From assembly GCA_026826555.1 (NCBI GenBank), contig JAKSZT010053928.1, positions 37,565,965-37,629,964 of the forward strand: a DNA stretch of 64,000 nucleotides, given 5' to 3'. The DNA is from Tolypeutes matacus (taxonomy: Eukaryota; Chordata; Mammalia; Cingulata; Chlamyphoridae). Both the position numbers and the translations under genes were made by a program. The notes beneath the pieces were generated by a model. It was not told the origin of the DNA. It worked only from the letters and a program-made list of their open reading frames with translations, and searched no databases. Positions 11,340 to 22,389 of this stretch are shown here, piece after piece (position 1 is the stretch's first letter; every line of letters starts with the position of its first letter).

Positions 11340-11535
11340 AATTCATCAGCCTGTAGCTTTATAATCTAAACCCCACCCTTCTCTCACCAGTCTTTCCCAG
11401 GTGTTGCAAGACTGATACCGAGCAAAAATAGGTTCTTTCTTTCCGATGCATCTTAAAGACCACTTCCTGATACACCAGGGTTTCAAAGAAAGAGAGAATT
11501 TATTTGTTAAAAGCATAATTAAAAAAAAAAAAAAA
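11340..11535 (-). repeat. Possible LTR 3' segment
   Basis: Minus-strand reading gives an A-rich stretch, then an AATAAA near 11500 followed by 'ttctctctttctttg' and 'ccctggtgtatcagg'. This R-U5-like layout is typical of retroviral LTRs. Ends and family are unresolved. Confidence 0.35.
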
Positions 11536-12043
11536 CTTTTCATGCTTTCAGGGACTTTTTCTTTATTTACTGAAATTTGGCAATGGGATTATTAAATACT
11601 CTTACCCCAAGGCTATTTTTTTTTACCTTTTAATTGGGGAATTACAGGACAAACTATGCAAAACAAGGTATATTCTGTAATATTCCCTCTGTCCCTATTA
11701 TTCTCAATTTTCAGGCCTAGTAGACAAAATTCTAAGCTAAACTCACATCTCCCTACCTAATCACACCTAGCCCATCTCCCATATCTCCCTCAACCAATTT
11801 TCAGTCAAGGTTAAAAGGCCCTGAGGGGCAGGGTAGGTCAAGGAAAAACCTATTTTTTTTTCTTTCCATAGTTTCTATTCAGATTTCTACATGACTTTTC
11901 CATCCTGCTCAGCTTGTCTAATTTGGGGTTCCAGGAGTACTCATTTACATATATTAATATATATATAACCACTTATTAATTTTTAGTAATTTGAATAGAG
12001 TTTTGAAGTCAGAAGGTGCTAGATTCCTCTAGGTTCTTGGCTA

Positions 12044-12500
12044 TGTCTCATAAAAGAATTTAAGAACATGCCAGCTTAGTTAGACCAGTGCAAAGAGCTT
12101 ATTGAGAAAGAGAGAAAATTATACACCCAGATGTGGATGAAGGTGCCATCCAGGCAAAGAATAGCACCTGGGGTAAGGGGGCTGCCTTTATTAAAGCTAT
12201 TCTTCCCTCCTACCCTTTCCTAATATTGGGGAGGGGCCCCAGCTCTTGCTGTTCTGATTGGTTGCCTTTCCATCCCTACCTGTTAGTTCTCAGGTGACAA
12301 ATGAGGAGGGCTTTTGTTTGGAGTTATCAGCCCCAAGGCCAGAGCCTCAGCAGGGTCTTAGTTCTTAGGAGTGGCCTTCCCTCAGGGGGTTTCCAGGCGA
12401 GCTCCCAGCCAAGTTCTCTGCCAGGGCCCAGCTGTGACTTGTCTTCCCTGGTTGCCTATACTAACATGCCTCAGCTCTCTTAAGAATTTTCATTTGTTAA
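12044..12500 (-). mobile_element. ERV1-like LTR
   Basis: Read on the minus strand this has LTR architecture: a GC-rich U3 with a CCAAT box (near 12255-12265), a 'gctttaataaaggc' block near 12185-12200, then 'tcaataagctctttgca' at about 12085-12105, a typical class I polyadenylation/R-U5 block. The plus-strand edge begins TGTCTCA at 12044. The other edge is approximate. It lies downstream of the gag remnants at 12802-13556 on the same strand, so it is most simply the 3' LTR of that provirus. No matching 5' LTR was recognised. Confidence 0.65.
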
Positions 12501-12649
12501 CTTGATATTACCATCCGGAGGTATGAAAGTATACATTGAACAAACAAACACAGAGAGACACACAGAAACATAAAATTCTCTAATTTGACTCATAATTCTC
12601 ACTCGTTTGCTATGGTTGTCTCCAGGTTTTCCCCCATTCCATGCCTCTT

Positions 12650-12677
12650 GTTTTTTGTTTTGTTTTGTTTTGTTTTT
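12650..12677. repeat. (TTTTG)n simple repeat
   Basis: Four to five TTTTG-type units in a row lie between the LTR and the gag remnants. Confidence 0.85.
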
Positions 12678-12801
12678 TACAGCTTTTAAGATCTCTGGGA
12701 TCAGTGTTGCCTGTAATAAGCGAGCTTGTTCTTGGAAACATTTTATATGTATTAAAAATTGTAGAAAAAGTTATCTGGGTATTATTTGGTTAACAGGTTT
12801 T

Positions 12802-13010
12802 TTAAGCATGGGGAGAATTTAGGAGGTGTTTGCTTTCAATATGTGCTTTTAATTTAGTAGCAAAGCTCTCCTTCCCTGGCCTTTTCATTCCAGGTTTCTG
12901 TTGGTTACTACCTAGCTCTTCTCGAAGTTTTTCCCAGGGGTGTCTAGGACAATACCTTTTCCAGTGCCTTCTTCCTTGCAATATACACACTGATTGGCTC
13001 TTAGTTTAAA
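12802..13010 (-). pseudogene. gag: Endogenous retrovirus nucleocapsid remnant
   Basis: In retroviruses the nucleocapsid part of Gag binds RNA through a zinc knuckle of form Cys-X2-Cys-X4-His-X4-Cys. Here (minus strand, about 12940-13005) the first Cys-X2-Cys half lies in one frame and the His-Trp-Lys...Cys-Pro half in the next, so a frameshift breaks the motif. Downstream the frame stays open and basic to 12802. There is no recognisable protease, polymerase or envelope between here and the LTR at 12500. This is an old, inactive genomic copy, and the class (gamma-like, ERV1) is inferred from the knuckle and the gag start at 13556. Confidence 0.65.
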
Positions 13011-13217
13011 TATTTCTCCAGTACCTGGAGGGATGGAGATTAGGCCTAGGGGGCTTACTTTTGTGTGATAGTCTTGTTCTGATTGATTTCAGTTTATTAG
13101 AGCTTTGAGTAGTGTCATTGCCTTCTGAAGTACAGGTTTTCTTTAACTCAGTCCCTACTGTAATAAACTTCAAAGGCAATGCTAAGTAATATAGAAATGG
13201 GCAATTCTAGTCATCTG

Positions 13218-13556
13218 TCAATTTTCTGTAGTTTCCTTCTTAAACATGTACACAAATTCTTCATCTATTGCTAGAGACGTTTCCTGGAGGAGTAGAGATT
13301 TTTCTGGCTCAGCTGCTGATCCTAGAGAGCCGTCCTGACCAAAAGGAGATACAGAGTTCTTCCCTATAGATCCATACTCTGGCCATTTTCTTCTTGATTC
13401 TAAGTTATATTGAGACCAAGCTTTGTTACAGGAAAAAAAAAAAAAAAAAGATTTCCTATTTTTATTCATAGGCTCATGACTGAAAATTTTCCAGTTGTTC
13501 AAACTACAGCCTAAAGGGCTATATTTAGGAATGCTAGTAGAATTAGAATTTCCCAT
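13218..13556 (-). pseudogene. gag: Endogenous retrovirus gag (matrix) remnant
   Basis: A 112-codon frame starts with MGNSNS, the Gly-2 myristoylation-type start of retroviral matrix proteins, which anchors Gag to the inner membrane. It continues with 'PKYSPLGC', a short gap, and a Trp-Pro-rich 'RRKWPEYGSI' segment, as in gag of class I (gamma-like) endogenous retroviruses. An oligo-A tract at 13434-13450 reads as a run of Phe inside it, suggesting replication slippage. The frame ends early. Capsid is not recognisable, and only about 200 bp separate this from the nucleocapsid relic, so most of gag is deleted. It cannot make a functional protein. Confidence 0.7.
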
Positions 13557-13900
13557 TTTAAAAAATTTCAGTAACTAGTAACCAATTAGGAATACTTGAG
13601 CAATATAAATGCAGTTAAATACTAGTTTAGCAGTTAAAACAGACACTGAACATTGACTATACCTAAATAACACACACAATTTAATGAAAAGACACTTAAC
13701 ACTGCTATATTCTTGGTTATTTTTCTGGAGTATACTTAATAGACAGCCATTTTTTGGCTGCAAAGAGCTTGTCCCTTGTCCAGTGCTCCAGCCGGGTAAA
13801 ACTTTCTGCAGAATTAAACAATAACAAGTGCCTCCTCTTTTTTAAAAATGCTCTCCCTCTTTTCATTCCAGGGTTACTTTCTCAGTGGGGTTTTCTACTC
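13557..13900 (-). other. Probable retroviral leader, otherwise unassigned
   Basis: This lies immediately upstream of the gag start on the minus strand, where the leader and primer-binding site would be. I could not find a convincing tRNA-complementary site or a 5' LTR, so the assignment rests on position only. Confidence 0.3.
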
Positions 13901-13929
13901 TGACAACCCATATTGGCTGTTGGTCTTTT

Positions 13930-14830
13930 CTCTTAATTTCTCTTCTACCTGTTTATCCTTTAAATAGTAATGTCTTCTAGGGCCCTGTTTTCAATCCTCT
14001 CAATTTTTTCATTTAACACTCTCCTTTACTTATATTATAATTAAAAACAGAATCATGGTTGATATGTGTGATTTTTTTTTTTTTTTTTAATATGTGCTTC
14101 CTACATGCCAGATACTGTGATAGCAACAGTCTCAGAATGGTAATTTCATCCTTTCTGTTCCCTGGCTTTAAATTCTACCCATTTGCTGATGGCTCCCAAA
14201 TATTTGCTTCCTAATCTAGTCCTTCATACTTCTATTTACAAGGAATTTGTATATTTTCATCCCTAGTTGGCCCACTTCCAACCTAAGTTGTCCCAAACCA
14301 GACCCATTCAAATCCTGCTTTGCCCTGGTGTTCCCTGTCTCAATAACCATCAGTGCCATCTGGTGGTCATCTAAAATCATCTTTTATACTTCTTTATTAC
14401 TGGCCACAGCACATTGATTCCACTTCCAAAATGTTATCTGCATTATAATTTTATTCCCTCTGCCTTTGATCTAGTACAGATCCAGCTGAATGCCTGTTTA
14501 TGTAAATAAAGTGTTACAGGAATAGAGCTGCCATGCTCATTCATCAATTTATTTTCTATGACTGCTTTTGTGATACAATGACAGAGTTGAGTAGTTGCCA
14601 TATAGACTCTGCGGCCAGAAAACCTAAAATATTTACTATCTGTCCTTTTACAGAAAAAGTTTACTGACTCCTACTCTCACATAAATACTCATTATCTCTT
14701 ATCTGGACCAATGTAATGCTGCTATATCTGGGCTCTCAGTGTCCATTTACTCCAGACCACAATCCATCTTCCAACTCTACCACCATTTACCTTTGCAAAC
14801 TCAATCTTCAAAGCATTATAGCCTTAGTTT
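13930..14830 (+). repeat. L2 LINE internal fragments
   Basis: Several L2 landmarks are in order: 'gtccctggctttaaattctacc' and 'gctgatggctcccaaat' at 14157-14200, 'cccaaaccagacccattcaa' near 14290, and 'tatctcttatctggaccaatgtaatg' near 14690. They form a broken forward copy with no intact reading frame. Confidence 0.55.
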
Positions 14831-14869
14831 GAAAACAAATAATGGCATACCTTGGATAACTATCCATTC

Positions 14870-15345
14870 CCTAGATGAAAAACCTAAAACTTATCTATTG
14901 CTACAAAACAAACTACTCCAAAATTTACTGACTTTGTATGTTAACAGGGAAATTTTATGCTGGTCTCACCTGAAGGGACTTGCATGTCTGCAATCACCTG
15001 ATAGCTCAGGTGGAAGCTGGACTCAACTGGGATGCTAAGATGAGTGGATCTTTGTCTCCACATAGTGTCCCATCCTCAACAAGACTAACCTGGGCTCTTT
15101 ACATTGGGGTTGAATTCTAAGAAGCAGGGCCAAAACACATGCACTCACAGGTCTCTTCTTACATCACACTTGCTGATTTCCCAATGGCCAAAGCCAAGTT
15201 GAAAATCAGTGTGGGAGAGGATTACACAAGGGTGCCAGTACCAGAAGCAATGATTCACTGGGAGCTGGAACCAGCAATTACAGTCTGTTGCAGGCCCTTA
15301 GCATACCTTCAAGGCCTTTCACAAACGGACCTCAGATTACACTTT
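14870..15345 (+). repeat. Old MER/LTR-like interspersed repeat
   Basis: 'ctattgctacaaaacaaactactcc', 'tgactttgtatgttaac', 'gcaatcacctgatagctcag', 'gggctggactcaactggg'-type wording and 'agccaagttgaaaatcagtg' follow a common old mammalian repeat. I am unsure of its Repbase name. A 99-codon and a 72-codon frame lying within it are chance openings. Confidence 0.4.
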
Positions 15346-15439
15346 GCAATTTTCTGATTGATCCCGCCTAGCATCTTTTATTTTGGGGATATCAGCTCTT
15401 ACCTGAACAAAGTTTCTGAACATGTCTTGCATTTTCTTG

Positions 15440-15750
15440 CATTCATGGCTTTACTCATTCTTTCTTCTTCCTTGTACTTCGGTCCTTCTCCCTCCTTTTT
15501 CCCACAATTCATGCTTGCCAAATCCTAAGAATTTTTCAAGACATACTTCAAAACTCCCCTCATCTGTGAGGCCTTGCTCCTCCACACAGAATCTTTCTCC
15601 TTTACCATCATGGAACCGCTCATAGCTAGCACAGCAGTTGTTATCTTGTATTACCTTTTGGTGCATTTATATCCCCCTACCTTGTGGAAAACTTCAGGAC
15701 AATAACTTTGCCTTAATCATTTTCTTTTAGCATTCAAAACTTAAAATGAC
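15440..15750 (+). repeat. L2 LINE 3' fragment
   Basis: 'ccttctccctcctttttccc', 'tcaagacatacttcaaaact', 'tctgtgaggccttgctcctcc' and 'acagcagttgttatcttgta' are the L2 forward 3' region. Confidence 0.65.
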
Positions 15751-15759
15751 AGCATCTAT

Positions 15760-16527
15760 TTTAAGACATCTTGAGCTTGATCAGTGATGAGGGACAAGAA
15801 GAAGAAGTACATTGGGGACATGAGCACTATGCATCATTCCTAAAGACAATACAAGAAAAATTCATGTTTCCCTTGCAGAGTAATTTCTAATTTGTGGGAT
15901 TTTTCATTTTTGGAGTGTACAATACATGGCGGTAATGGAAAGGAAAATTCTGAGTTTTATTTCCAATTGCAGGAAACAGAGATGAGGCCCAAAGCATTTG
16001 CACATAAAATAGAATGGGATTATGAGCTTATTCTAGCTGGGTAAAAAAGTTTGATCTGTGATAATGCCTTAACACTGAGAAAAATAGAGGTGATTTCTTG
16101 ATAAGCAACATGGATATTGAGCGAATATGGTTTTCATAAGGCCGAAGTAGTTTGTTTTTATATACTTAGTAAGTGCAGATAGATTCAACTCAGTATTAAG
16201 TACTTTCTGTTGAGTGTGGCAATAAGACAGTGCTCCAGAAAAAAATAAAGCTGAATTTATATCTGCACACCCAAACACACACACATAAAAATCTAAAAAT
16301 CTATCCTTGTCATTAAGGGGTAAGGTTTAGTGAAACAAAGTAAAATTATTTACATTCAGACATGATAAAAGGCAGAACTTGACCAACAAATGACACAATA
16401 GAATAGGATGTGCCAAGAGAAGAAAGAGGGAGAGAGAAATTCTTGTTAAGAATTAGTTAACTATATTTCTAAAGATCTTCCTTTAACAGATAAAAAGTAT
16501 TATAAAAATTAAACAAATTTAAAAATT
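15760..16527. other. Unassigned DNA
   Basis: No gene is seen. A short AC run lies near 16271-16284. Confidence 0.4.
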
Positions 16528-16534
16528 TTGGCTA

Positions 16535-16942
16535 TTTTTTTTTTAAAGATTTATTTATTTATTTATTCCTCCCCCTTGTTGTTTTGCGCTCAGTGTCTGC
16601 TCTCTATGTCCATTTGCTCTGTGTTCTTCTGTGTCTGCTTATCTTCTCTTTAGGAGGCACTGGGAACTGATCCTGAGACCTTCCGGAGTGGGAGAGAGAT
16701 GCTCAATCTCTTGTGCCATCTAAGCTCCCTGGTCCGCTGTGTCTTTTATTGTCTGTCTTCTGTGTCTCTTTTTGTTGCGCAGCAGTCCTGCGCAGACCAG
16801 CACTTTGTGTGGGGCCAGCTCTCCGCTCAGGCGAGCTCGCCATGCAGGCCAGCTTGCCTTCACCAGGAGGCCCCGGGAATAGAACCCTGGACCTCCCATA
16901 TGGTAGACGGGAGCCCATTTGCTTGAGCCACATCCGCTTCCC
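16535..16942 (-). mobile_element. Dimeric tRNA-derived SINE with 7-bp TSD
   Basis: This is a minus-strand copy of the same two-headed element as at 8629. The head at 16942 reads 'gcggatgtggctcaagc', and a second tRNA-like unit lies around 16660-16735. The tail appears here as oligo-T plus ATTT repeats at 16535-16567. TTGGCTA occurs at 16528-16534 and 16943-16949 as TSD. Overlapping open frames of 75-96 codons fall inside it and are not genes. Confidence 0.88.
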
Positions 16943-16949
16943 TTGGCTA

Positions 16950-19335
16950 ACTATTAACTTTGATTCAGACATCACACATGATCAGTCCCCAGGTAAAATA
17001 TAGTCAAAAGACATGCAATGGTTGGCCTGAATATTTTTTTTTATTTGAATTACTTATTAATATTAAAAAACTAGAGGACTTTAAATAAAGATTTGTACTT
17101 CTGAGTTATAAAATATGAAAAACTTGTTACAACAGTGTTCACATTTCTTTATGCAAATAATTTGCTTGAGCAATAGCTGTACCTTTAGGAAGGACACACC
17201 ATTCCTAGCCCCTTCATGCACAGCACACTCTATTGCATAATACCTGCCCCACTTTATGTTATCTCCTTAGCTCTTGTAAGCATTGGAGTTAGAAAGGCCT
17301 GACATGTTTACGTTTTATTTCTGTTTTTAAAACGGACCAACTCATGTGGAGATATTGATATTGATATTGACATTAACATGTTCTATAATGTGGAAACATA
17401 ATCAAATCCTTATTCAGCTAACAATTACTGTTTCCAATGTTGAGTATGCAGATTATCAGAACTTCTAGCTGAGAAGCTGTTTGTTGATCTTGAGAATTTT
17501 TTTAACAGTACCAATTTCATTTTTCTCCCCATGAAATGAAATAATTTCTTTGACCAGCTGTTTGGGTCTCATGTAAAAATAGAATCACACCAAAGGAAGT
17601 GTTTTTGGCATGAGTATATTTTCATTTGTTGTACTGTATTTAAGGCAGTTGCTAGGTGGATTTGTGGTTGATGGAATATTCTTGAACATTAAATTTCCTT
17701 CATTTAAAGGCAGGAAGTGAAAGCATGTGCATGGGGCAGAAGGTAGGTGAATATATGCATTATACGTATGTGGAATACTCATTTGAATAAAGGAGGATGT
17801 TTTAGTCAAGAAGATATAACACACACGATAATTCCTAAATTCAACTAAAATAACACTGTTTTTGTGCAGCCTCCAGTGATATCCAAGTTAAACCCATATA
17901 ATGTCTTTAAAATTTGGCTCTTGTTTCTGCTTAAATGAATTAGATATAACTTACTGAAAAGAGACACATATAATTGAAGCAATGATGACAGGTTTTTACT
18001 AATAATAGTTTGAATAACTTAACAGAGGCCCTTGAAAATTGGTTGATTTGAATTCTAATAGATCATAGTCCTATAGAATATAATTCATTTGATGGCAATT
18101 GCTATTCATAATAGGAACCCTTTATGAAAATTGGATATTTGAGTTAAACTACATTCATAGCCAAGAATAAAATTTATTTGATCCATAAGATGGACTTCAT
18201 CAAGAACTAAATGTTCAGTCTTGAGAAATCTGCATTAGAAAATGAATTATGAATGGTCTTTCAAGACTGAATTTATTATCCTTGTTATGTGTAACTTTAT
18301 ACATTTTTGGTCATTTACTACTCTGTTTTCTAGAATCTTAGATGCAAATATTTTGTATTTTTAATTGAAATGCAATATATGCTTCATTTTAGTTAAGTAA
18401 GCATATCAAAACTATTTTGGGCCTCAAAGAACTTCCTACTAAAAAGTAGAACTAAAAAAAAATTTATTTTTGAAATTATCTTTAAAGTAGTGGTTTTATG
18501 CAAAGAATACTAGGCTTTAAGTTCACTGTCCCAAAAGGGATTAGAAGTTTTGACTAAATTGGCATGAATGGTTTCCTCTTATATTGTAGTACTTGTGCAG
18601 AATTATATATGCTTCTAAGTTCCCCTTCTATTACTGCACTCCTGTATGTAATTAAGTTATATATCCAATATTGGATCTATAGGAGTATGGAGATAGGGTC
18701 AGATACATAACAGATGCTCAGAAGAAGATTACCAACAAGCAATGGCTATGTAATACATATTTTATGTACATACATATGGATTTTTTTAAATGTATAATTC
18801 ATATAAACTTAAATTACTTAGTTACCACTTGCCAATACAGTATGAACAATTTTGAAATGGCATTTAAAAGCAAACATTAATGTTCAAACCAAGGATGATA
18901 AATTAATATACTGCTGGAACACGATGCAATTTGGTAATAAAACTATCCTTTAATGAGTAACATTTAAGTCAGTGTCAGATATAGAAAGAAAAATGCTTTC
19001 TGTTCTGAAATGATCTGTGTGATTATTTCTAACATCATGAGAGCCTGATGTTCCAGTTTTAATACTGAGGTATACATGTTTCAACAATGCACGGGAATAA
19101 TTTTTGTATTTAGTAATTACCATACTTTTAGACAGTGGATTACAGACAGAAAAACACATTTATCTCTAATGTCCTATAGAAGATATTCTTTTATATGGCA
19201 GTTAAACTAAATGATACCTCAATGTCTTCCAACTTAAGAGTGTATGATAATTTTAGGATAGATGGTTGTATATGAGTGACATTATTTGTCTGATATCCAC
19301 CTATTACACCTAAACCTGCTGTTTAGTTTATAAGG
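16950..19335. other. Unassigned A+T-rich DNA
   Basis: A 2.4-kb stretch with no supported gene or repeat. A small GATATT repeat lies at about 17351-17375. Open frames do not exceed 80 codons and show no motif. Confidence 0.45.
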
Positions 19336-19590
19336 AAGGCAACATTGTGTCATGTTTAAGAGCATGGCTTTGGAATTAGACTGCCTGACTTCAGTTCCTG
19401 ACTGCTCTGTACTAGCTGTGTGACCTTAAACGAGTTGTATAAGCTCTTTGTGCCTCAGTTTCTTCGTATATAAAATAAGGATAAAAATTGTTCTTACCTT
19501 ATGAGTTCGCTATAATGATTAAATGAGTTGATATATGTAAATGATTAGAACAGTACTTGACACTTAGTACCCTGTGTTTCATAAAAACAA
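19336..19590 (+). repeat. MIR SINE, nearly full length
   Basis: All MIR landmarks are in order: 'agagcatggctttggaatta', 'gactgcctgacttcag', 'tagctgtgtgaccttaaac', 'tgtgcctcagtttcttcg', 'tgattaaatgagttgatata' and 'gaacagtacttgacacttag'. It is one of the best preserved old repeats here. Confidence 0.88.
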
Positions 19591-19724
19591 ACAAAAAAAC
19601 TTCTTTGTAATGTTATATTAGTTTAAATAGGACTCAATTTCATCCTCAGAACTGTTCATTTATGCACATAGTAATTTAAAATTGCACTGCTTGCTAAGTA
19701 GAGTAATAATTAAATTTTAAGAGC

Positions 19725-19850
19725 AAATGACTGTGTTACCTTGGGCAAGTCATTTAACAGATCTGAGCTTCCTTTTCTTCAGCTTTGAAATGGCAAAGTT
19801 GTTCTGTATGATTTCTAAAGAAACTTCCAATTTCTAAAAGAAATCTGATT
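19725..19850 (+). repeat. MIR-type SINE fragment
   Basis: 'tgtgttaccttgggcaagtc', 'ttaacagatctgagcttcc' and the following 'ttctgtatgatttctaaag' give a second, partial MIR-family copy. Confidence 0.65.
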
Positions 19851-19889
19851 TCATAGATTTATCCTTCTACATTCAAGCAGGATATTTAT

Positions 19890-20480
19890 TTTTTAATATA
19901 TTTTTATTAAAGTATTTCATTCATACATGAACATACATAAAAAATTTAAGTGTATAGTAAAGGTTGTGAACTTACAAAATAAACGTCCATAACATCATTC
20001 AGGGGTCCCATACATCACCCCTCCACCAACAACTTGCATTGTTGTGAAACATTTGTTACAAACTATGCAAGAGCATCATCAAAATATTACTACTAACAAT
20101 AGTTTATATCTTACATTTGGTGTATTTTTCCCTCAACCCACCCTATTTTTTAAAATATAGTTTTATTACAGAGGTTGTGAACTTAGAAAACAATCATGCA
20201 CATTGTAGAATTCCCATACAACACCCCCTCACCAACACATCACACTGTGGTAGAATATTTGTTACAGATTATGAGATAATATCATCAGACTGTTACCACC
20301 AACCATGGTCCCTAGTGTACATTTGGCATGCTTTTTCCATAGCCCCCCTCACTATCAACACAGTACATCTTTGGCATTGATGCAAGAATATTATAGTATT
20401 GCTGTTAACCACAGTCCATAGGTCACACCAATTGTATTTTTCCCATGTCAAGCAGTATATTTTATATTGACAGTAGAACA
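19890..20480 (-). mobile_element. L1 3'-end segment with two homologous units
   Basis: This matches a repeat common in xenarthran genomes that I take to be the L1 3' end read in antisense ('ttttattaaag', 'aggttgtgaacttac', 'gtcccatacatcacccct', 'caacttgcattgttgtg', 'catttgttacaaa'). The same series of landmarks restarts about 211 bp later ('aggttgtgaacttag' at 20172, 'cccatacaacaccccctc', 'catcacactgtggtag', 'tttgttacagatt'). No coding part of L1 is attached. Confidence 0.65.
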
Positions 20481-21399
20481 ATGAAACTTAAAAACAAATG
20501 TAATTAATTTATTGCAGTTTGTGATAAATAATAGTTGACCAAAAATATTGAAAGGGATGCATGTTTGCATGTATTTTTATTTTCTTATGTTGTAATTTCC
20601 ATGGAAGCTGGCACCATATCACATGAATTAGTTGTTAACTGGGCCCAACAATGTGCTGACTTGAATAGTTATTTCCAGTTATGCAAATTGGAAACCTTCA
20701 GCTTAGTCTGATATTGCCAAGAAGGGCTCTATAAAACTCACATATAAATTTTTCTTAGCTATAAGCATCATTCTCTTTCTTTATCATTTCATCAGCAATG
20801 GAAGTAAAAGACATTGTCTTGTAAAAATCTGTTTCTTGGTATGCTTTTTTGTTTGTTTTGTTGTTTTAGTATGAAAAGGCCAGATATAAAGCCGTTCAGA
20901 GAAATATTTCCCAAGGAGATCAAATTTAGATAATTTTTAAAGGTTCTAAATACATCCATTTTAGTCACTACATCATAAATCAGATTGCACTCCACCCTCC
21001 CATTTATTGATTAAAAAATGTTTTGGGGTTTGGGATGGTAATATCAGGTATTATTAAAGCAAGAACAGAGCATTTTCACAGGAAAATTAAAATATTTAAT
21101 TTCTGTAAAACTATTTTAGTTTACCTCCAGTCTAACCTTTGGACTAAAAAACTGCAAGAACAACTAAGCAATAAAATTATCAAAATTGAACACATCCCTA
21201 TTCTTACTAGAATAGCACCAAGACAGCCTATCCTAAATACCGCTTGAACATGTAAAGACAAGCTTGATTAAACTTTTCAAGACATATAGAGTACACAGAA
21301 TTAAGGCAGTACTTTTATCCTTAAAAGAGAATTCTAAAAGAAATTAGTATAAATGTGTATCTCAGAAACAGTTGTGAAACTTAATGACACCTAGGAGTA
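20481..21399. other. Unassigned DNA
   Basis: No gene or clear repeat was recognised. Confidence 0.4.
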
Positions 21400-21725
21400 C
21401 ATTAAATGGGTTTACTTTGGCCCAGGGCTGGCTAACATCTTCCCCAGGCCTTGGCCAGCAACATCTACCCTTGAGAGAGAGTGAGATGCAAATGGAGGTT
21501 ATGCTCTACTATGTATGTGCCTGAAGGGAAAAGCAAGTGATATGGAAGAAGCAAGCAATGAGCAGATGGAGAGAGAATTTCTCAGGATCACCAGACACTT
21601 CCAGACCTTGGCTCTGCTTCTGGTGGCCTAGTAGTACACCTGTTCCCAGCATCTTTTTAATAAATTTCCTCTCTTGCCTAAAGCAGTTCAAGTGCAGTTT
21701 TTGTTATCTTTCAACCAAACGAGCT
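21400..21725 (+). repeat. Possible LTR 3' segment
   Basis: An AATAAA (21659-21664) is followed by 'tttcctctcttgcctaaagc' and 'gcagtttttgttatctttcaacc', a layout seen at the 3' end of old mammalian LTRs. The start and family are not resolved. Confidence 0.35.
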
Positions 21726-21885
21726 CAAAAGAGTGTATTTGTCATTATTCTACTCCCTCAAAATTATGATGAACCTGTAATTTCCCCACATTTTCAGCTT
21801 CTTGCAAAAATGTTTAGAGAAGGTCTAATTTATAAATCCATAACAAATACATAACTAGTGACAATGTTAAATTTTACCTGAACCC

Positions 21886-22372
21886 TGTGATACCAGAAAA
21901 CAGTAGGCTGAGAAATCCCCCACCAATTGTGTTACTGACCAAAACAGACTTATCTTTTCTTTAGCTTTGCTAACCTTTAGATGAGCTGCTTCTTATCTGT
22001 AGTCTCCTGACCTTTCTCAACATGACCCTTACAGAATCCAGATAGAACATGTTCCACCTGCCTCCACAGTACATTCAAGAAATAACATCATGTAATGGAC
22101 ATACCTCATTGCTTGACCTCCCCCTCCAGTGCTTTTCCATTAGCTTATCCCAGTCCTTGAAAACTCTCTTGCCCTCTACTTCAGAGGACTTCAGCCTTCT
22201 CTCTCTCCCCTATTATAATAGCCTTCTAATCTCTATCTTTCTCCTTCTGTCTCCCTTCCGGTCTCTCTATATATCAAAAAAGATTCTGGTCTCTCTCTTC
22301 TCTATTGGGTGTAACTTTGAATAAAGTTAATGTTGCCAATTTCACATTGTCCCAAACAAATTTCCTTTGACA
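21886..22372 (+). mobile_element. Retroviral-type LTR (ERV)
   Basis: The stretch opens TGTGATACC, has a pyrimidine-rich U3/R region, a TATA-like 'ctctatatatc' near 22265, AATAAA at 22320-22325, and closes 'cctttgaca'. Only one copy is present and no internal retroviral sequence adjoins it, so it is probably a solo LTR. No clean TSD was found. A 91-codon frame within it is not considered a gene. Confidence 0.6.
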
Positions 22373-22389
22373 CCAGTTTGAGAAAACCT

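Noticed and set aside
13764..13830. Primer-binding site or 5' LTR of the endogenous retrovirus
   Set aside because: The position is plausible and a 'gcaaagagctt' word is shared with the 3' LTR, but no tRNA-complementary 18-mer or TG...CA structure could be identified.
16699..17003. 75-, 90- and 96-codon frames on both strands
   Set aside because: They fall mainly within the dimeric SINE at 16535-16942. Several frames overlapping on both strands point to compositional openness rather than genes.
21537..21854. 105-codon plus-strand frame
   Set aside because: It overlaps an LTR-like segment and shows no recognisable domain.
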